Shown: piece after piece, positions 47,201 to 55,700 of the stretch
How the letters are laid out: every line of letters starts with the position of its first letter
Numbering within the stretch: the stretch's first letter is position 1
NCBI GenBank assembly: GCA_919901855.1
Contig: CAKKQC010000034.1
Location: 1-64,000 of the forward strand
DNA from: a bacterium
GTDB taxonomy: Bacteria > Oederibacteriota > CAKKQC01
Direction: 5' to 3'
DNA: 64,000 bases
The notes under the pieces: generated by a model
Database searches by the model: none
What the model was told of the DNA's origin: nothing
Seen by the model: only the letters and a program-made list of their open reading frames with translations
Position numbers and translations under genes: made by a program

Positions 47201-49285
47201 TACGTGACGGCAAGCGGGCTGGACCCGGTATTCGGAGCCATGACCGCGACGGCCACGGGGAGCGCGCAGCTCGTCAACCAGGCCCGGCTTTCGGCGACGC
47301 TTCCCGTCGGAGGGGTCACTTCCGTGGGCGGAGTAATCACGGTCCAGGCGTTCGTCAGGAACCTGGGCGGTTCTGCGGCCATGGCGGTGACTGCGACGAT
47401 ACTGGTTGCAACCGGAGGCGGCACGATGGCGGTCTCGCCGCCTGTCCCCGCGGTGGCCACGATCCAGGCCGGCGCTGCCACTCTCTTTACGTGGACGATG
47501 ACGGCCACGGGGGCCGGGCCGGGCACGTTCACGGTGACGGTGACGGGTACGGATGCCTCGGTACTCGGGTACCCGCTGACTGCGGTCGGGATCGGGGGCG
47601 GCACGATCCAGACGCCGCCGAACATCGTGGGCAGGAACTTCCATCCCGTGACGACCGTGGAGGTGGGGCAAAGCTTCCTGCGGCTCTTCTCACTGACCAA
47701 TACGGGACAGGCGACTGCGCAGGGGCTCCAGGACTTGCGGACGACCTTCGGCACCGCCACGGCGACCGTGGCCGGGCCGGGGACGCCGCAGTTCTCGGTG
47801 ACGCTCACGGGATTCCAGACCGTGGTCTATTCGCTGACCCTCACCGGAGTCACTCCGGGTACCTACTGGCAATCGCGGACCGTCACTGGCTACGACGTGA
47901 ACACGGGCTTCACGGTGACCAGCGGAGCCATCGTCTCGAACATGGTGACCATACTCCAGCGGCCCATCCTGACGGCATCCACGACGGCTTTCCGTCCGGG
48001 TGCGGGAGCGCAGGCCCACCTCGGGCAGAAGTTCCTGGCGATGCTCACGGTCACGAACACGGGCGGCGTCACCGCCAACGGCGTCTCGCCCGGCTGGTTC
48101 GGATACTCCACGGAGGGGGAGGCCAGCCCGGTCGGCGGGCCGAACCCGGCGGGGCCGGCGTCCCTCGCGCCCGGCGCGTCGATCACGTTCACGTGGACTA
48201 TGGTGGGAAGCGCGGCAGGGACCCTGTACCTCACCAACTCGGTGACCGGGGTGAGCGCGATGTCGGGGTTGACGGCCTACTCGGGGCCGGCGATGTCGAA
48301 CGCCATTGTTCTCCAGCCGCTCCTCTCGGCTTCCGTAATCGCGACCCCGTCCGTGATCAACGGCGGGCAGACGAGCCTCATCCGGCTCACGGTGTCGAAT
48401 ACGGGTGCTTCGACGGCGGCCGTGATCATGCCGTACCTGAACCTCAGTCCGGATGCGTCCGCCACGACGGGCAACGCATCCTCGTCGAATCTGACCCTGT
48501 CCCCGGGCCAAAGCGCGACCGTGAGCTGGGACCTGACCGGGCTGGGCAGGGCCCTGGTGGCGGTGACGGCGTACGTGACCGCCGTCGATGCCTTCGATGC
48601 CACCTATGGAGTTGCCGCGGCTGCCTCGACGCTCGTGGACGTGACGTCCTCGATGGCCTCGCGCGCCGTGATCATTCCCGCGACCGTCACGGTGGGTGAG
48701 ACTTTCCGGATCGACCTAACGGTGACGAACGGCGGTACGGTCCTGATCCAGGACGTCATCCCGTCCGTCACGCTGGCTCCGTCCGGACTCGCAACCGTGG
48801 GGGCGCCAGATCCGGCGAGCGAGGCCAACCTCTTTGTGGGTGCGTCGCGCACATTCTCCTGGTCCGGTGTGGCGGACAGTGCCGGCATTCTGACTCTGTC
48901 CGTCGGGGCGTCGGGCACGCCGGTGGCCGGCACCGTCGACTCGACGCGCCAGACGCTGACGCTCGTGATCAAGAAGAAGGCGGGCTCCGTGCCCGAGTTC
49001 TCGGGCGAGGCCATCGTGTATCCGAACCCGGTCGCGGGCGACACGGTCTCCATCGCGGTCCGCCTGAAGGGCGACGCAACGAAGATCGAGGTCGACGCCT
49101 ACAACACCGGCTATCAGCGCGTCTGGCACGGCGAGTTCCCGGCTGCCACCGCGGGTGACTGGGCGTTGGACATCGCCGGGGTGTCGAAGTGGGCGCCGGG
49201 CGTCTACCTCGTCCGGATCCGCGCGACGAAGGCGGACGGCGGGACCCAGGTGTTCAAGACCATCCGCGTGGGGGTGAAGCGATGA
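44282..49285 (+). CDS. Secreted propeller/CARDB protein with type IX-like C-terminal sorting domain
   Basis: The product has 1667 residues from ATG 44282, with a clean signal peptide (MPIRRLSLLACLLAAPAIAG). Residues 21-765 carry SBBP/YVTN-like repeats (DSSGNLNIACFG, DGSGNYVVAGRG, DAAGNTYVLTNQG, DASGGVYMLTD), predicted as propeller blades. Residues 770-1556 hold seven CARDB modules (VTVGETFRIDLTVTNGG-type openings). Residues about 1575-1667 match a type IX-style C-terminal domain: IVYPNPVAGDTVSIAVR, APGVYLVRIRATKADGG and a basic end KTIRVGVKR. In Bacteroidota such domains direct cargo to the cell surface. The next gene, overlapping in ATGA, encodes a PorV-like barrel, which strengthens the idea. 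The larger ORF upstream of the ATG is a shadow of rhaB. Confidence 0.78.
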   Translation: MPIRRLSLLACLLAAPAIAGPPSLLWSQLHAPTVGGDNQFGGGVFDSSGNLNIACFGDSMGNGLSLHVIRYDSAGNILGALAMADDDDSPDYQTALFLDGSGNYVVAGRGSASDRSQVGVAKYNPVTGAVIWATLYLESSQHYDHTGAGMDAAGNTYVLTNQGQNPPVHPIVVKVSPSGDIVWARTLSGFLGGSSTAYGSDLAGNPAGGCFVGGYDMKWGVGMLWNVDASGNVFWSMSLAGNPNAVAHGAGSIYVAYQYGSQVGLQRFTTAGVPLTGVTLTPSFTNLQVSGVAVSPGGAPYVCGTAQVVAGRYAGLLVAYDVSVTGTLWGDTYDYGESESGSLAANGVVLDASGTPHLVTTVGGSTGCGSCRVAGDLLTRGLIPATGSVAWTRRYDYAPVPSARDVAVDASGGVYMLTDKPSTLVKYSSGGAIAWTRSYANPLYCIERFGRVVVRGSEEYVSAKVNLTVTYCGNGETRRALNVVAYQSTGAPAFADFTWIPPWGEVEPGPLACSPGGDIFVGCSTRTGTGGSATMYQSVVAFSAVGTVMWTRTVAVVGPQQSEEMTGIGIDAGLNVYALGVGSDVAQNTVMRVTKMDYGGNWLWTVTVTGGLPFSYPTGMAVDSAAGRIYLSGAESDNIQSPTVLRGAIVGLDTNGNKVWTRSNHGGQLMLYWDVAVNASGTVFATGVICSTVNLSSQKEGIDAVGTGDIIVDAYDPTDPCPAPAWSTRWDSGLGDEEGVAIAAGSVAVVGRTPQGPRILKYGEGSADPAALVAGITTSPAGPVDVGTQVAFSFTVTDTGGRAAVGIAATLMLSSGASAFEPLQGPWGSGPPDLISGASRTWTWTTTAIGAGTVQLTATGSGTDACSGSPVNGTSVRTIQTGYRSAMGAYLTVTRTICGIGDWVKVDLSVTNGGAAGAVLNSVTATVYLSNWSVAEWIAGADQGLFTLNAGGGPQPFSWTFSVSGSMVPPETFYVTASGLDPVFGAMTATATGSAQLVNQARLSATLPVGGVTSVGGVITVQAFVRNLGGSAAMAVTATILVATGGGTMAVSPPVPAVATIQAGAATLFTWTMTATGAGPGTFTVTVTGTDASVLGYPLTAVGIGGGTIQTPPNIVGRNFHPVTTVEVGQSFLRLFSLTNTGQATAQGLQDLRTTFGTATATVAGPGTPQFSVTLTGFQTVVYSLTLTGVTPGTYWQSRTVTGYDVNTGFTVTSGAIVSNMVTILQRPILTASTTAFRPGAGAQAHLGQKFLAMLTVTNTGGVTANGVSPGWFGYSTEGEASPVGGPNPAGPASLAPGASITFTWTMVGSAAGTLYLTNSVTGVSAMSGLTAYSGPAMSNAIVLQPLLSASVIATPSVINGGQTSLIRLTVSNTGASTAAVIMPYLNLSPDASATTGNASSSNLTLSPGQSATVSWDLTGLGRALVAVTAYVTAVDAFDATYGVAAAASTLVDVTSSMASRAVIIPATVTVGETFRIDLTVTNGGTVLIQDVIPSVTLAPSGLATVGAPDPASEANLFVGASRTFSWSGVADSAGILTLSVGASGTPVAGTVDSTRQTLTLVIKKKAGSVPEFSGEAIVYPNPVAGDTVSIAVRLKGDATKIEVDAYNTGYQRVWHGEFPAATAGDWALDIAGVSKWAPGVYLVRIRATKADGGTQVFKTIRVGVKR

Positions 49286-50697
49286 AGGCCCTCCTCGCTG
49301 CGATCCTGCTGTGGCCCGGCATGGCCGCGGCTCTCGCTCCCTCGGCCTTCACGGACTACGGCGCGCAGACGGTACGCGCCGCGTTCCTCTCGCGGGCCGC
49401 TTCGGCACGGGCGGTCGCAATGGGCGAGGCGTTCACGGCGGTGTCGGACGACGCGTCGGCGGTCCTGGGCAATCCGGGCGGGCTGGGGCGGGTCGCCCGG
49501 CTCGACGCGGTGGCCCAGTACGAAACGGGCGGGGACGGGATCTCGCGGAACGTCGGCGCGATCGCCCTCCCGGTCGGGCCCGGGGCGGTGGGGATCGGCG
49601 TGGCCGCGTTCTCGGCCGGCAGCTACGAGGTCCGCGACGCCTCCGGCGCCAAGTCCGGTGACCAGTCGGCGATGGACATCGCCGGCACGGTCGGGTACGG
49701 GTTCGCGAATCCGGGCGGACTGGGCCTGCCGGGCTGGACCGGGCTCGCCGTCGAGTTCGTGAGCCAGGGCGTCGGCGGCTCTACGGTCGCGGGGTCGCTC
49801 GGCACGGTCCTGCCGCTCGGCGGCGGGCTCGACCTCGGGCTCGCGCTCCAGCACATGGGGGCGAAGGCGTCCGGGTTCGGGCTGCCCTCGTCCCTGCGCG
49901 CGGGGCTCGCCTTGGCGTTCGCCGGGACGCTCCGGGTCGCTGGCGAGGCGCGGGTGGGGCTGGCCGACAAGGTCACGGACGTCGGGGCGGGCGCCGAGTG
50001 GGCGCCGATCCCGCGGGTGGCCATCCGCGCCGGCTACCGCACGCCGCTCGCGAACCAGGGCTGGCAGGGGATGACCGGCCTCACGGCCGGCGCGGGGCTC
50101 AGGCTCGGGAACCTCGTCCTGGACTACGCCTTCCAGCCGTACGGCGAGCTGGCGACGAGCCACATCATCTCGCTCTCGTGGCGGCAGGGCGCCTGGATGC
50201 CGGCCGTCGCGGCCACGGCCGACGAAGCCGAGACGGAAGCGGCGCCCGGCGCCGCGGTCGCGGCCGCCCCGGCTCCGAAGAAGTCCAGGCGTCCGGCGAT
50301 GATGAACGTCGCGGTTTCGGACCTCGAGCCCCAGGGCGTCTCCGCGAGCGACGCGGCCGTCGTCGCGGACATGCTCCGCGGCGAGCTGGTCAAGACCGGC
50401 AGCGTGATCGTGCTCGAGCGCCAGAACATGCAGAAGGTCATGGCGGAGCAGGCCTTCCAGCAGACCGGTTGCACCTCCGCGGAGTGCGCGGTCAAGCTCG
50501 GGAAAGTGCTCAACGTCCAACGCATCATCACGGGCAGCGTCGGCAAGCTCGGCGACATGTACTTCGTCAACGTCCGCATCGTGGACGTCGAATCCGGCTC
50601 CATGGTCTGGAGCGACCGGGCGGAAGCCAAGGTCGTGAGCGCCCTGGCGAAGGAACTGCCCTCGCTGGCCCAGCGGCTGGCGAAGAAGATGAAGTAA
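49282..50697 (+). CDS. Fusion of PorV-like outer-membrane barrel and CsgG-like domain
   Basis: The product has 471 residues, starting ATG in an ATGA overlap. A signal peptide (1-18) precedes the UPF0164/PorV signature (SARAVAMGEAFTAVSDDASAVLGNPGGLGRV). Barrel strands run to about residue 315 (WAPIPRVAIRAGYRTPL, LVLDYAFQPYGELATSHIISLSW). An Ala/Glu-rich linker (about 318-338) leads to a CsgG/LpoB-like domain at 340-471: MMNVAVSDLEPQGVS, GCTSAECAVKLGKVLNV, ITGSVGKLGDMYFVNVRIVDV and a C-terminal helix. The cysteine pair C..EC is typical of this CsgG-like subgroup. No lipobox is present; the barrel itself would anchor it. The coupling suggests a role in export or anchoring of the preceding CTD protein, which is inference. 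Confidence 0.8.
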   Translation: MKALLAAILLWPGMAAALAPSAFTDYGAQTVRAAFLSRAASARAVAMGEAFTAVSDDASAVLGNPGGLGRVARLDAVAQYETGGDGISRNVGAIALPVGPGAVGIGVAAFSAGSYEVRDASGAKSGDQSAMDIAGTVGYGFANPGGLGLPGWTGLAVEFVSQGVGGSTVAGSLGTVLPLGGGLDLGLALQHMGAKASGFGLPSSLRAGLALAFAGTLRVAGEARVGLADKVTDVGAGAEWAPIPRVAIRAGYRTPLANQGWQGMTGLTAGAGLRLGNLVLDYAFQPYGELATSHIISLSWRQGAWMPAVAATADEAETEAAPGAAVAAAPAPKKSRRPAMMNVAVSDLEPQGVSASDAAVVADMLRGELVKTGSVIVLERQNMQKVMAEQAFQQTGCTSAECAVKLGKVLNVQRIITGSVGKLGDMYFVNVRIVDVESGSMVWSDRAEAKVVSALAKELPSLAQRLAKKMK

Positions 50698-50706
50698 GGG
50701 GTCCCC

Positions 50707-51690
50707 GTGCGGCGGCTGGCCCCTCTCCTCGTCCTCGCCGCCATCTTCTCCGCCTGCGACCGGTCCCCCCGCATCGATCCCAACCGGACCACGATCGCGG
50801 TGGTGCCTAAAGGCACCACTCACGAGTTCTGGAAATCCATCCACGCGGGGGCGGTGAAGGCCGCGCGGGAACTCGACGTCGACATCGTCTGGAAGGGCCC
50901 GCTCAAGGAGGACGACCGGGAGGCCCAGATCTCGGTCGTCGAGAACATGGTCCGGCTGGGCGTCAAGGGGATCGTCCTGGCGCCGCTGGACGAGACGGCG
51001 CTCCAGGCGCCGGTCGCGGCGGCGGTCAGGGCGAAGGTACCCGTCGTCATCATCGATTCGGGGCTCAAGGGTAAGGCCCATTCGAGCTTCATCGCGACGG
51101 ACAACTACAAGGGCGGGCGGATGGCGGGGGAGTACCTGGCAAAGCTCCTGAAGGGCCGGGGCCGGGTCGTCATGCTCCGGTACGAGGAGGGGTCGGCGTC
51201 CACGACGGCGCGCGAGAAGGGCTTCCTGGCCGCGATGCGGCGGTTCCCCCGGATCAAGGTCGTGTCCGCGAACCAGTACGGCGGGGCGACAACCGAGACC
51301 GCGTACCGGGCTTCCGAGAACCTGCTCGCGCCACTCAAGAAGGATGGCAAGCTCGACGTGGACGGCATCTTCGCCTGCAACGAGTCCACGACGTTCGGCA
51401 TGCTCCGGGCTCTCCAGGACGGCGGGTTCGCGGGGAAGGTCCGGTTCGTCGGGTTCGACTCGTCGATCAAGCTCGTCGCGGCACTCCGCAACGGCGGAAT
51501 CGACGGGCTCATCCTCCAGAACCCGTTCCAGATGGGCTACCTCGGGGTGAAGACCATGGTCGCCAAGCTGAAGAAGAAGCCTATCAAGGCCCGCATCGAT
51601 ACCGGCGAGACGCTCGTGACGAAGGCGAACATGGATGACCCCAAGGTCAAGGCCGTGCTCTCCCCCGATCTCTCGGAGTGGATCCGGTAG
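50707..51690 (+). CDS. Sugar ABC transporter substrate-binding lipoprotein (ribose/RbsB type)
   Basis: The product has 327 residues from GTG 50707. The N-terminus MRRLAPLLVLAAIFSAC is a lipoprotein signal with acylated C17. The mature part is a type I periplasmic binding protein: IAVVPKGTTHEFWKSIHAGAVKAARELDVDIVWKGP, VENMVRLGVKGIVLAPLDETALQAPV, FIATDNYKGGRMAGEYLAKLL, VDGIFACNESTTFGMLRAL, and NPFQMGYLGVKTMVAKL near the end. It would capture a pentose, a methylpentose or another sugar. A hairpin covers its stop codon, and a matching permease follows. No ATPase gene is present nearby. With rhamnulokinase 6 kb upstream, a rhamnose ligand is possible but unproven. Confidence 0.9.
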   Translation: MRRLAPLLVLAAIFSACDRSPRIDPNRTTIAVVPKGTTHEFWKSIHAGAVKAARELDVDIVWKGPLKEDDREAQISVVENMVRLGVKGIVLAPLDETALQAPVAAAVRAKVPVVIIDSGLKGKAHSSFIATDNYKGGRMAGEYLAKLLKGRGRVVMLRYEEGSASTTAREKGFLAAMRRFPRIKVVSANQYGGATTETAYRASENLLAPLKKDGKLDVDGIFACNESTTFGMLRALQDGGFAGKVRFVGFDSSIKLVAALRNGGIDGLILQNPFQMGYLGVKTMVAKLKKKPIKARIDTGETLVTKANMDDPKVKAVLSPDLSEWIR

Positions 51691-51718
51691 AGGCCGTTGC
51701 GATGCCGCAACGGCCTCT
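51689..51718 (+). promoter_or_regulatory. 13-bp perfect hairpin between binding-protein and permease genes
   Basis: AGAGGCCGTTGCG (51689-51701), loop ATGC, and the exact reverse complement (51706-51718). It starts within the TAG stop codon of the binding-protein gene. No T run follows. It may stabilise the upstream transcript, so that more binding protein than permease is made, or act as a partial terminator. Confidence 0.7.
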
Positions 51719-51742
51719 GCAGGCAGCGGACGGATCATTGAC

Positions 51743-52690
51743 ATGGGGTGGCCTGTAGCCAGACTCGCCCGACTCGGCCCCCTGCTTGGCCTCGCCCTCG
51801 TCTACGGCCTCTTCGCCCTCATCGCGCCCCCGAGCTTCACGACCGTCGGCACCCTGGAGACGATCGCCCGTCAGGCCGCCATCGTCGGCACCGCCTCGCT
51901 GGGCATGACCGCCGTGATCATCGCCGGCGGCATCGATCTCTCCGTGGGCTCCGTGGTCGCCCTCTCGACCGTCGTGATCGCGGCCCTGCTCCAGGCCGGG
52001 CAGGGCCCCGTGACCGCCGCTCTCGGCGGCGTGCTGGCCGGGGTAGCCTCTGGGCTCGTCAACGGCTGGCTCGTGACCCGGCTGCGGATGGTGCCGTTCA
52101 TCGTGACCCTGGGCACGCTCCTGATCGTGCGCGGGGCAGCGAAGGGGCTCGCGAACGAGCAGAAGATAGACGCGCCCATCACGGGGCTCAACGACGTGCT
52201 GGCGGCCGTGCCGCCGGAGCGGAGCTGGCAGATCCTGCCGGCGGGGGTGTGGGGGATGCTCATCCTGGCCGTCCTCGTGATCCTGCTCCTGCGCCGCACG
52301 GCGTTCGGCCGGCATGTCTTTGCCATCGGGGGCAACGAGGAAGCCGCCCGGCTCTCGGGCATCGACGTGGACGCCGTCAAGGTGTGGGTGTATGTCCTCG
52401 GCGGCGCCTGCGGCGGGCTCGCGGGTCTCCTCCAGTTCTCGCGGCTCACGGTCGGGGACCCCACCGTGGCTTCGGGGCTCGAGCTCGACGTCATTGCCGC
52501 CGTGGTCATCGGCGGCGGTTCGCTCTCCGGCGGCGAGGGCTCGGTCCTGGGCTCCGTTCTCGGCGCCCTCGTCATGACCACGATCCGGTGCGGCTGCTCC
52601 CAGATGGGGCTGGCCAACTGGATCCAGGAGATCGTGACCGGCCTCATCATCGTGGCCGCCGTCGCCCTCGACCGGCTGAGGCGGAGGTAG
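51743..52690 (+). CDS. Sugar ABC transporter permease (ribose/RbsC type)
   Basis: The product has 315 residues from ATG 51743, with 8-10 hydrophobic helices. The BPD_transp_2 signature is present: ASLGMTAVIIAGGIDLSVGSVVALS, FIVTLGTLLIVRGAAKGLAN, TAFGRHVFAIGGNEEAARLSGI and SGLELDVIAAVVIGGGSLSGGEGSVLGSVLGAL. It forms the membrane pore of a ribose-class importer with the upstream binding protein. The gap of 52 bases holds the 13-bp hairpin. In most such operons an RbsA-type double-cassette ATPase lies between binding protein and permease; it is absent here and must be encoded elsewhere. Confidence 0.92.
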   Translation: MGWPVARLARLGPLLGLALVYGLFALIAPPSFTTVGTLETIARQAAIVGTASLGMTAVIIAGGIDLSVGSVVALSTVVIAALLQAGQGPVTAALGGVLAGVASGLVNGWLVTRLRMVPFIVTLGTLLIVRGAAKGLANEQKIDAPITGLNDVLAAVPPERSWQILPAGVWGMLILAVLVILLLRRTAFGRHVFAIGGNEEAARLSGIDVDAVKVWVYVLGGACGGLAGLLQFSRLTVGDPTVASGLELDVIAAVVIGGGSLSGGEGSVLGSVLGALVMTTIRCGCSQMGLANWIQEIVTGLIIVAAVALDRLRRR

Positions 52691-52735
52691 CGGCGCGTCT
52701 ACGATCGGGGCTATCATGAAGCACAGGGGAGCAGT

Positions 52736-55700
52736 ATGTTATTGAAGTTCTGGAGGCCGTGGCGGTCATGCGCCGGGGTGCTCGTATTGACCCTGCCGGG
52801 TCTCTCGGGGGCCCCCGCGCTCGCGGATGGCCTGCTGGACGAGACCCCGAACACCGCGAGCGACACTCTCACCACGGTGTTCCCGAACTGGGCGAGGGCG
52901 CCCGCGGCGTTCTTTGACCTCACCATCTGCGACGACGTGACCTGTCCGTTCTGCACCGCCGGCGACATCCAGAGCGTCACCCTCTTCAACTACGGTTCCG
53001 CATCGGGCGGTGCCGGCGGCGACATTTCCGGAGTCTATTTCAACCTGTTCTGTGGGAAGACGAACGCCTGGGGGACTCTCACTTACGCGGGAGTGTGGAC
53101 CGTGGGCGCGTCGAACTATCCCGCGTGGACCTGGGTGGGGCCCATCGCGTGGGCGGCTGATCCCGGGTCCGCATGCGCGGGGGACGCACTTCTTTCCACA
53201 TACGTCGACATCGGTTCCTGCCCCGTCGAGGGGAGGACCGTCACGATGGGACTTGGGCTCAACGACATCGTGAACCCGGGCCAGCCGGGCGGGGTGTGGG
53301 ACACCTGCGGCTACCAGGTGCCCAATTGGGGAGGAGCGCTCCGCACGGGCAACACCAAGTACATCCGGTACGTCCTCAAGTCCGCGGACCGGGTGATCGT
53401 TCCCCCCGGCGACACGGTCACCTACACCATCTACTATGGCGCGCCGGGAGGTCCCGGGATTTCGAACATCGTGGTGATGGACACCCTTCCCGCGTACACG
53501 CACTACGTGGCCGGCTCGGCGGTCCCCGCCCCGGATGCCTTCTGGGACCCCGACCCGGGGCCGCCGTTGCGCATGCGCTGGACCCTCCCCGGGGTGGCTT
53601 CGACGTCGGGGGGAGCCACGGGCTCGCTCACCTACAAGGTGACCGTCGACTGGGGCAACGGCGAGGCGTTCGAGCCCGGGAGTGGGGACGCTGGCGCGCC
53701 CGAGGGCGTGCGGCTGGCGAACGTGGCCGCGGTCGAATTCGTCGGATCGGGGTGCAACGGCCCGTTCGTGAACCCGCCCACGGACACCGTCGTGCGCCGC
53801 TACATGATCTGGAAGCTCGCGGACCAGGACGTCCTGTTCGCGTCCCGCGTCGGAATGCCGGACGACGAGATCACGTATTCGATCTTCCTCACCAACATGT
53901 CCACGTCCCGCACGTGGTGGAACCTCGACGTGTGGGACACGGTCCCGGTCCAGCTCGAGACCTGGGACCCGGGTTTCGGGTTCTGGGACAACTGCGCCGC
54001 GCAGTGGACGATGACTCCGACGCTGGGCTGTGCGCCGGGGGCGCCCGGTGGACTCGTGAACGCATCGGGAACGATCATGACCTGGCGGCTCGGGGACTTC
54101 CCGCCGGGAGCGACGATGCGGCTCGACTGGAAGGCGCACGTCAAGGCCGCGGGGGTGCCCGCCGGTTCGACTGCGCAGGGCTACGTATCCGTGATGGCCC
54201 GGGGCCGCTCGGCGGTGGTGGGGGGGAGCGGCCACGCGCAGGCCGCGCGCGGGTTCTATCACTCCGCCCTCATCGTCCTGCGGACCACGTACTTCAGTTA
54301 CGTCGGTCAGGCGGCGGACTCGGGATGCGCGGGGCTCGCGATCAACCTGTTCCCGCTCAACAAGGCGGCGAACTTCGAACTGCGCAAGCTCGAGAACTAC
54401 GGCGCGGGGTTCGCCACGTCGGGGGGCAAGAGCGCTTCGATCAACGTCTTCCAGGGCACGTGCCTGGGGGGGTTCGTCGACGGCGGGTACGGGGGATGCG
54501 GGCCCGAGCGCGCGCCGGCCCAGTACTACTGGCTCGACTCGTGCGCATCCACGCCCAACGCGGTCCTCTACAAGCTGACGTCGAACGTGCCGATCCTGTG
54601 GATGCTCATGCCCGAGATCGGGGGCGGGGGTGACGCCTTCACGTTCATCCCGTCCACGACGCTGTCATTCTCCGGGTGGACTCTCTATTCCTACCGGCGA
54701 AGCGTATCGGGGGAGGTCAAGGCCGGCTGGGGCGAGTCCTGGGTCGTCTTCAACACCAGCGTCGGTCCCTCCGGCGTATACGACCCCGCGCTCACCACCA
54801 CCGTCCACCTGTTCCGCTGGGACCCGGCGGCGCTCCAGTACACGTACCTGAAGTCGGCGGACATCGACAAGAACAGCCTCTACATGCCGTGGGCGGGGTG
54901 CCCGCTCGGGGATGATGGGCAGTACAAGATCATCTCGTCGGACGCCAGGCTGACCGTGTACCAGGGCTACGGCACTTTCGGGGATCCGAACATCACGTTC
55001 GCGTACAACGACCACGGTGGCAACGCGCCCACCGCGGAGGGCGGGACGTTCGTGAGCAAGCCGGGTGCGGCCGGCAGCTTCTACACGCTGGCGAACAACG
55101 ATCCCGGGGCGTGCAACTTCGAGGTCGGGAACAACAGCGCGGGGGTGAAGGCGACGTTCCGGCTGTACCGGTACATGCCCCGAGACCCGAGCCTCGCGGT
55201 CACCGGCATCCCGGCGACGCTGTGCGGGACCTCCGGGACCTGGCAATTGCTGGCCCTGCGGAGCGTGGACGCCGGGATGGCGGCCGTCACGGGCCCCACG
55301 GCGAACGCTTTCGTCGGGGGGGCGGCCGGCACTTACGACACCGTCACCACCGGGCTGGGCTCCACCGCCAACGCGTGGAAGGTCGAATGGGTCGGGGGCG
55401 GCAACCTCTCCGTCTACTCGGGCTCGAGTGTATGGAGCAACTGGGCCGGCGGGAACATGATGCACGCCGCGGACGGCAACGCCACGGGAACCGAGTTCTG
55501 GCTCCACCACGCCACCGGCCAGTCTCCGGGATCGTGGGCGTTCATCCTTTTCTGCCCGGTCACGGGCATGGCCGTGAACGCGGTGTCCTCCGACGGCTGG
55601 TCGGCGACCTACACGACGGACGGGCCCGACCAGGCCGTCATGTTCACGGACCTCTCCAGCGTCGCCTACGGCGACCGGCGGAACTACGTCTTCCGCCTGC

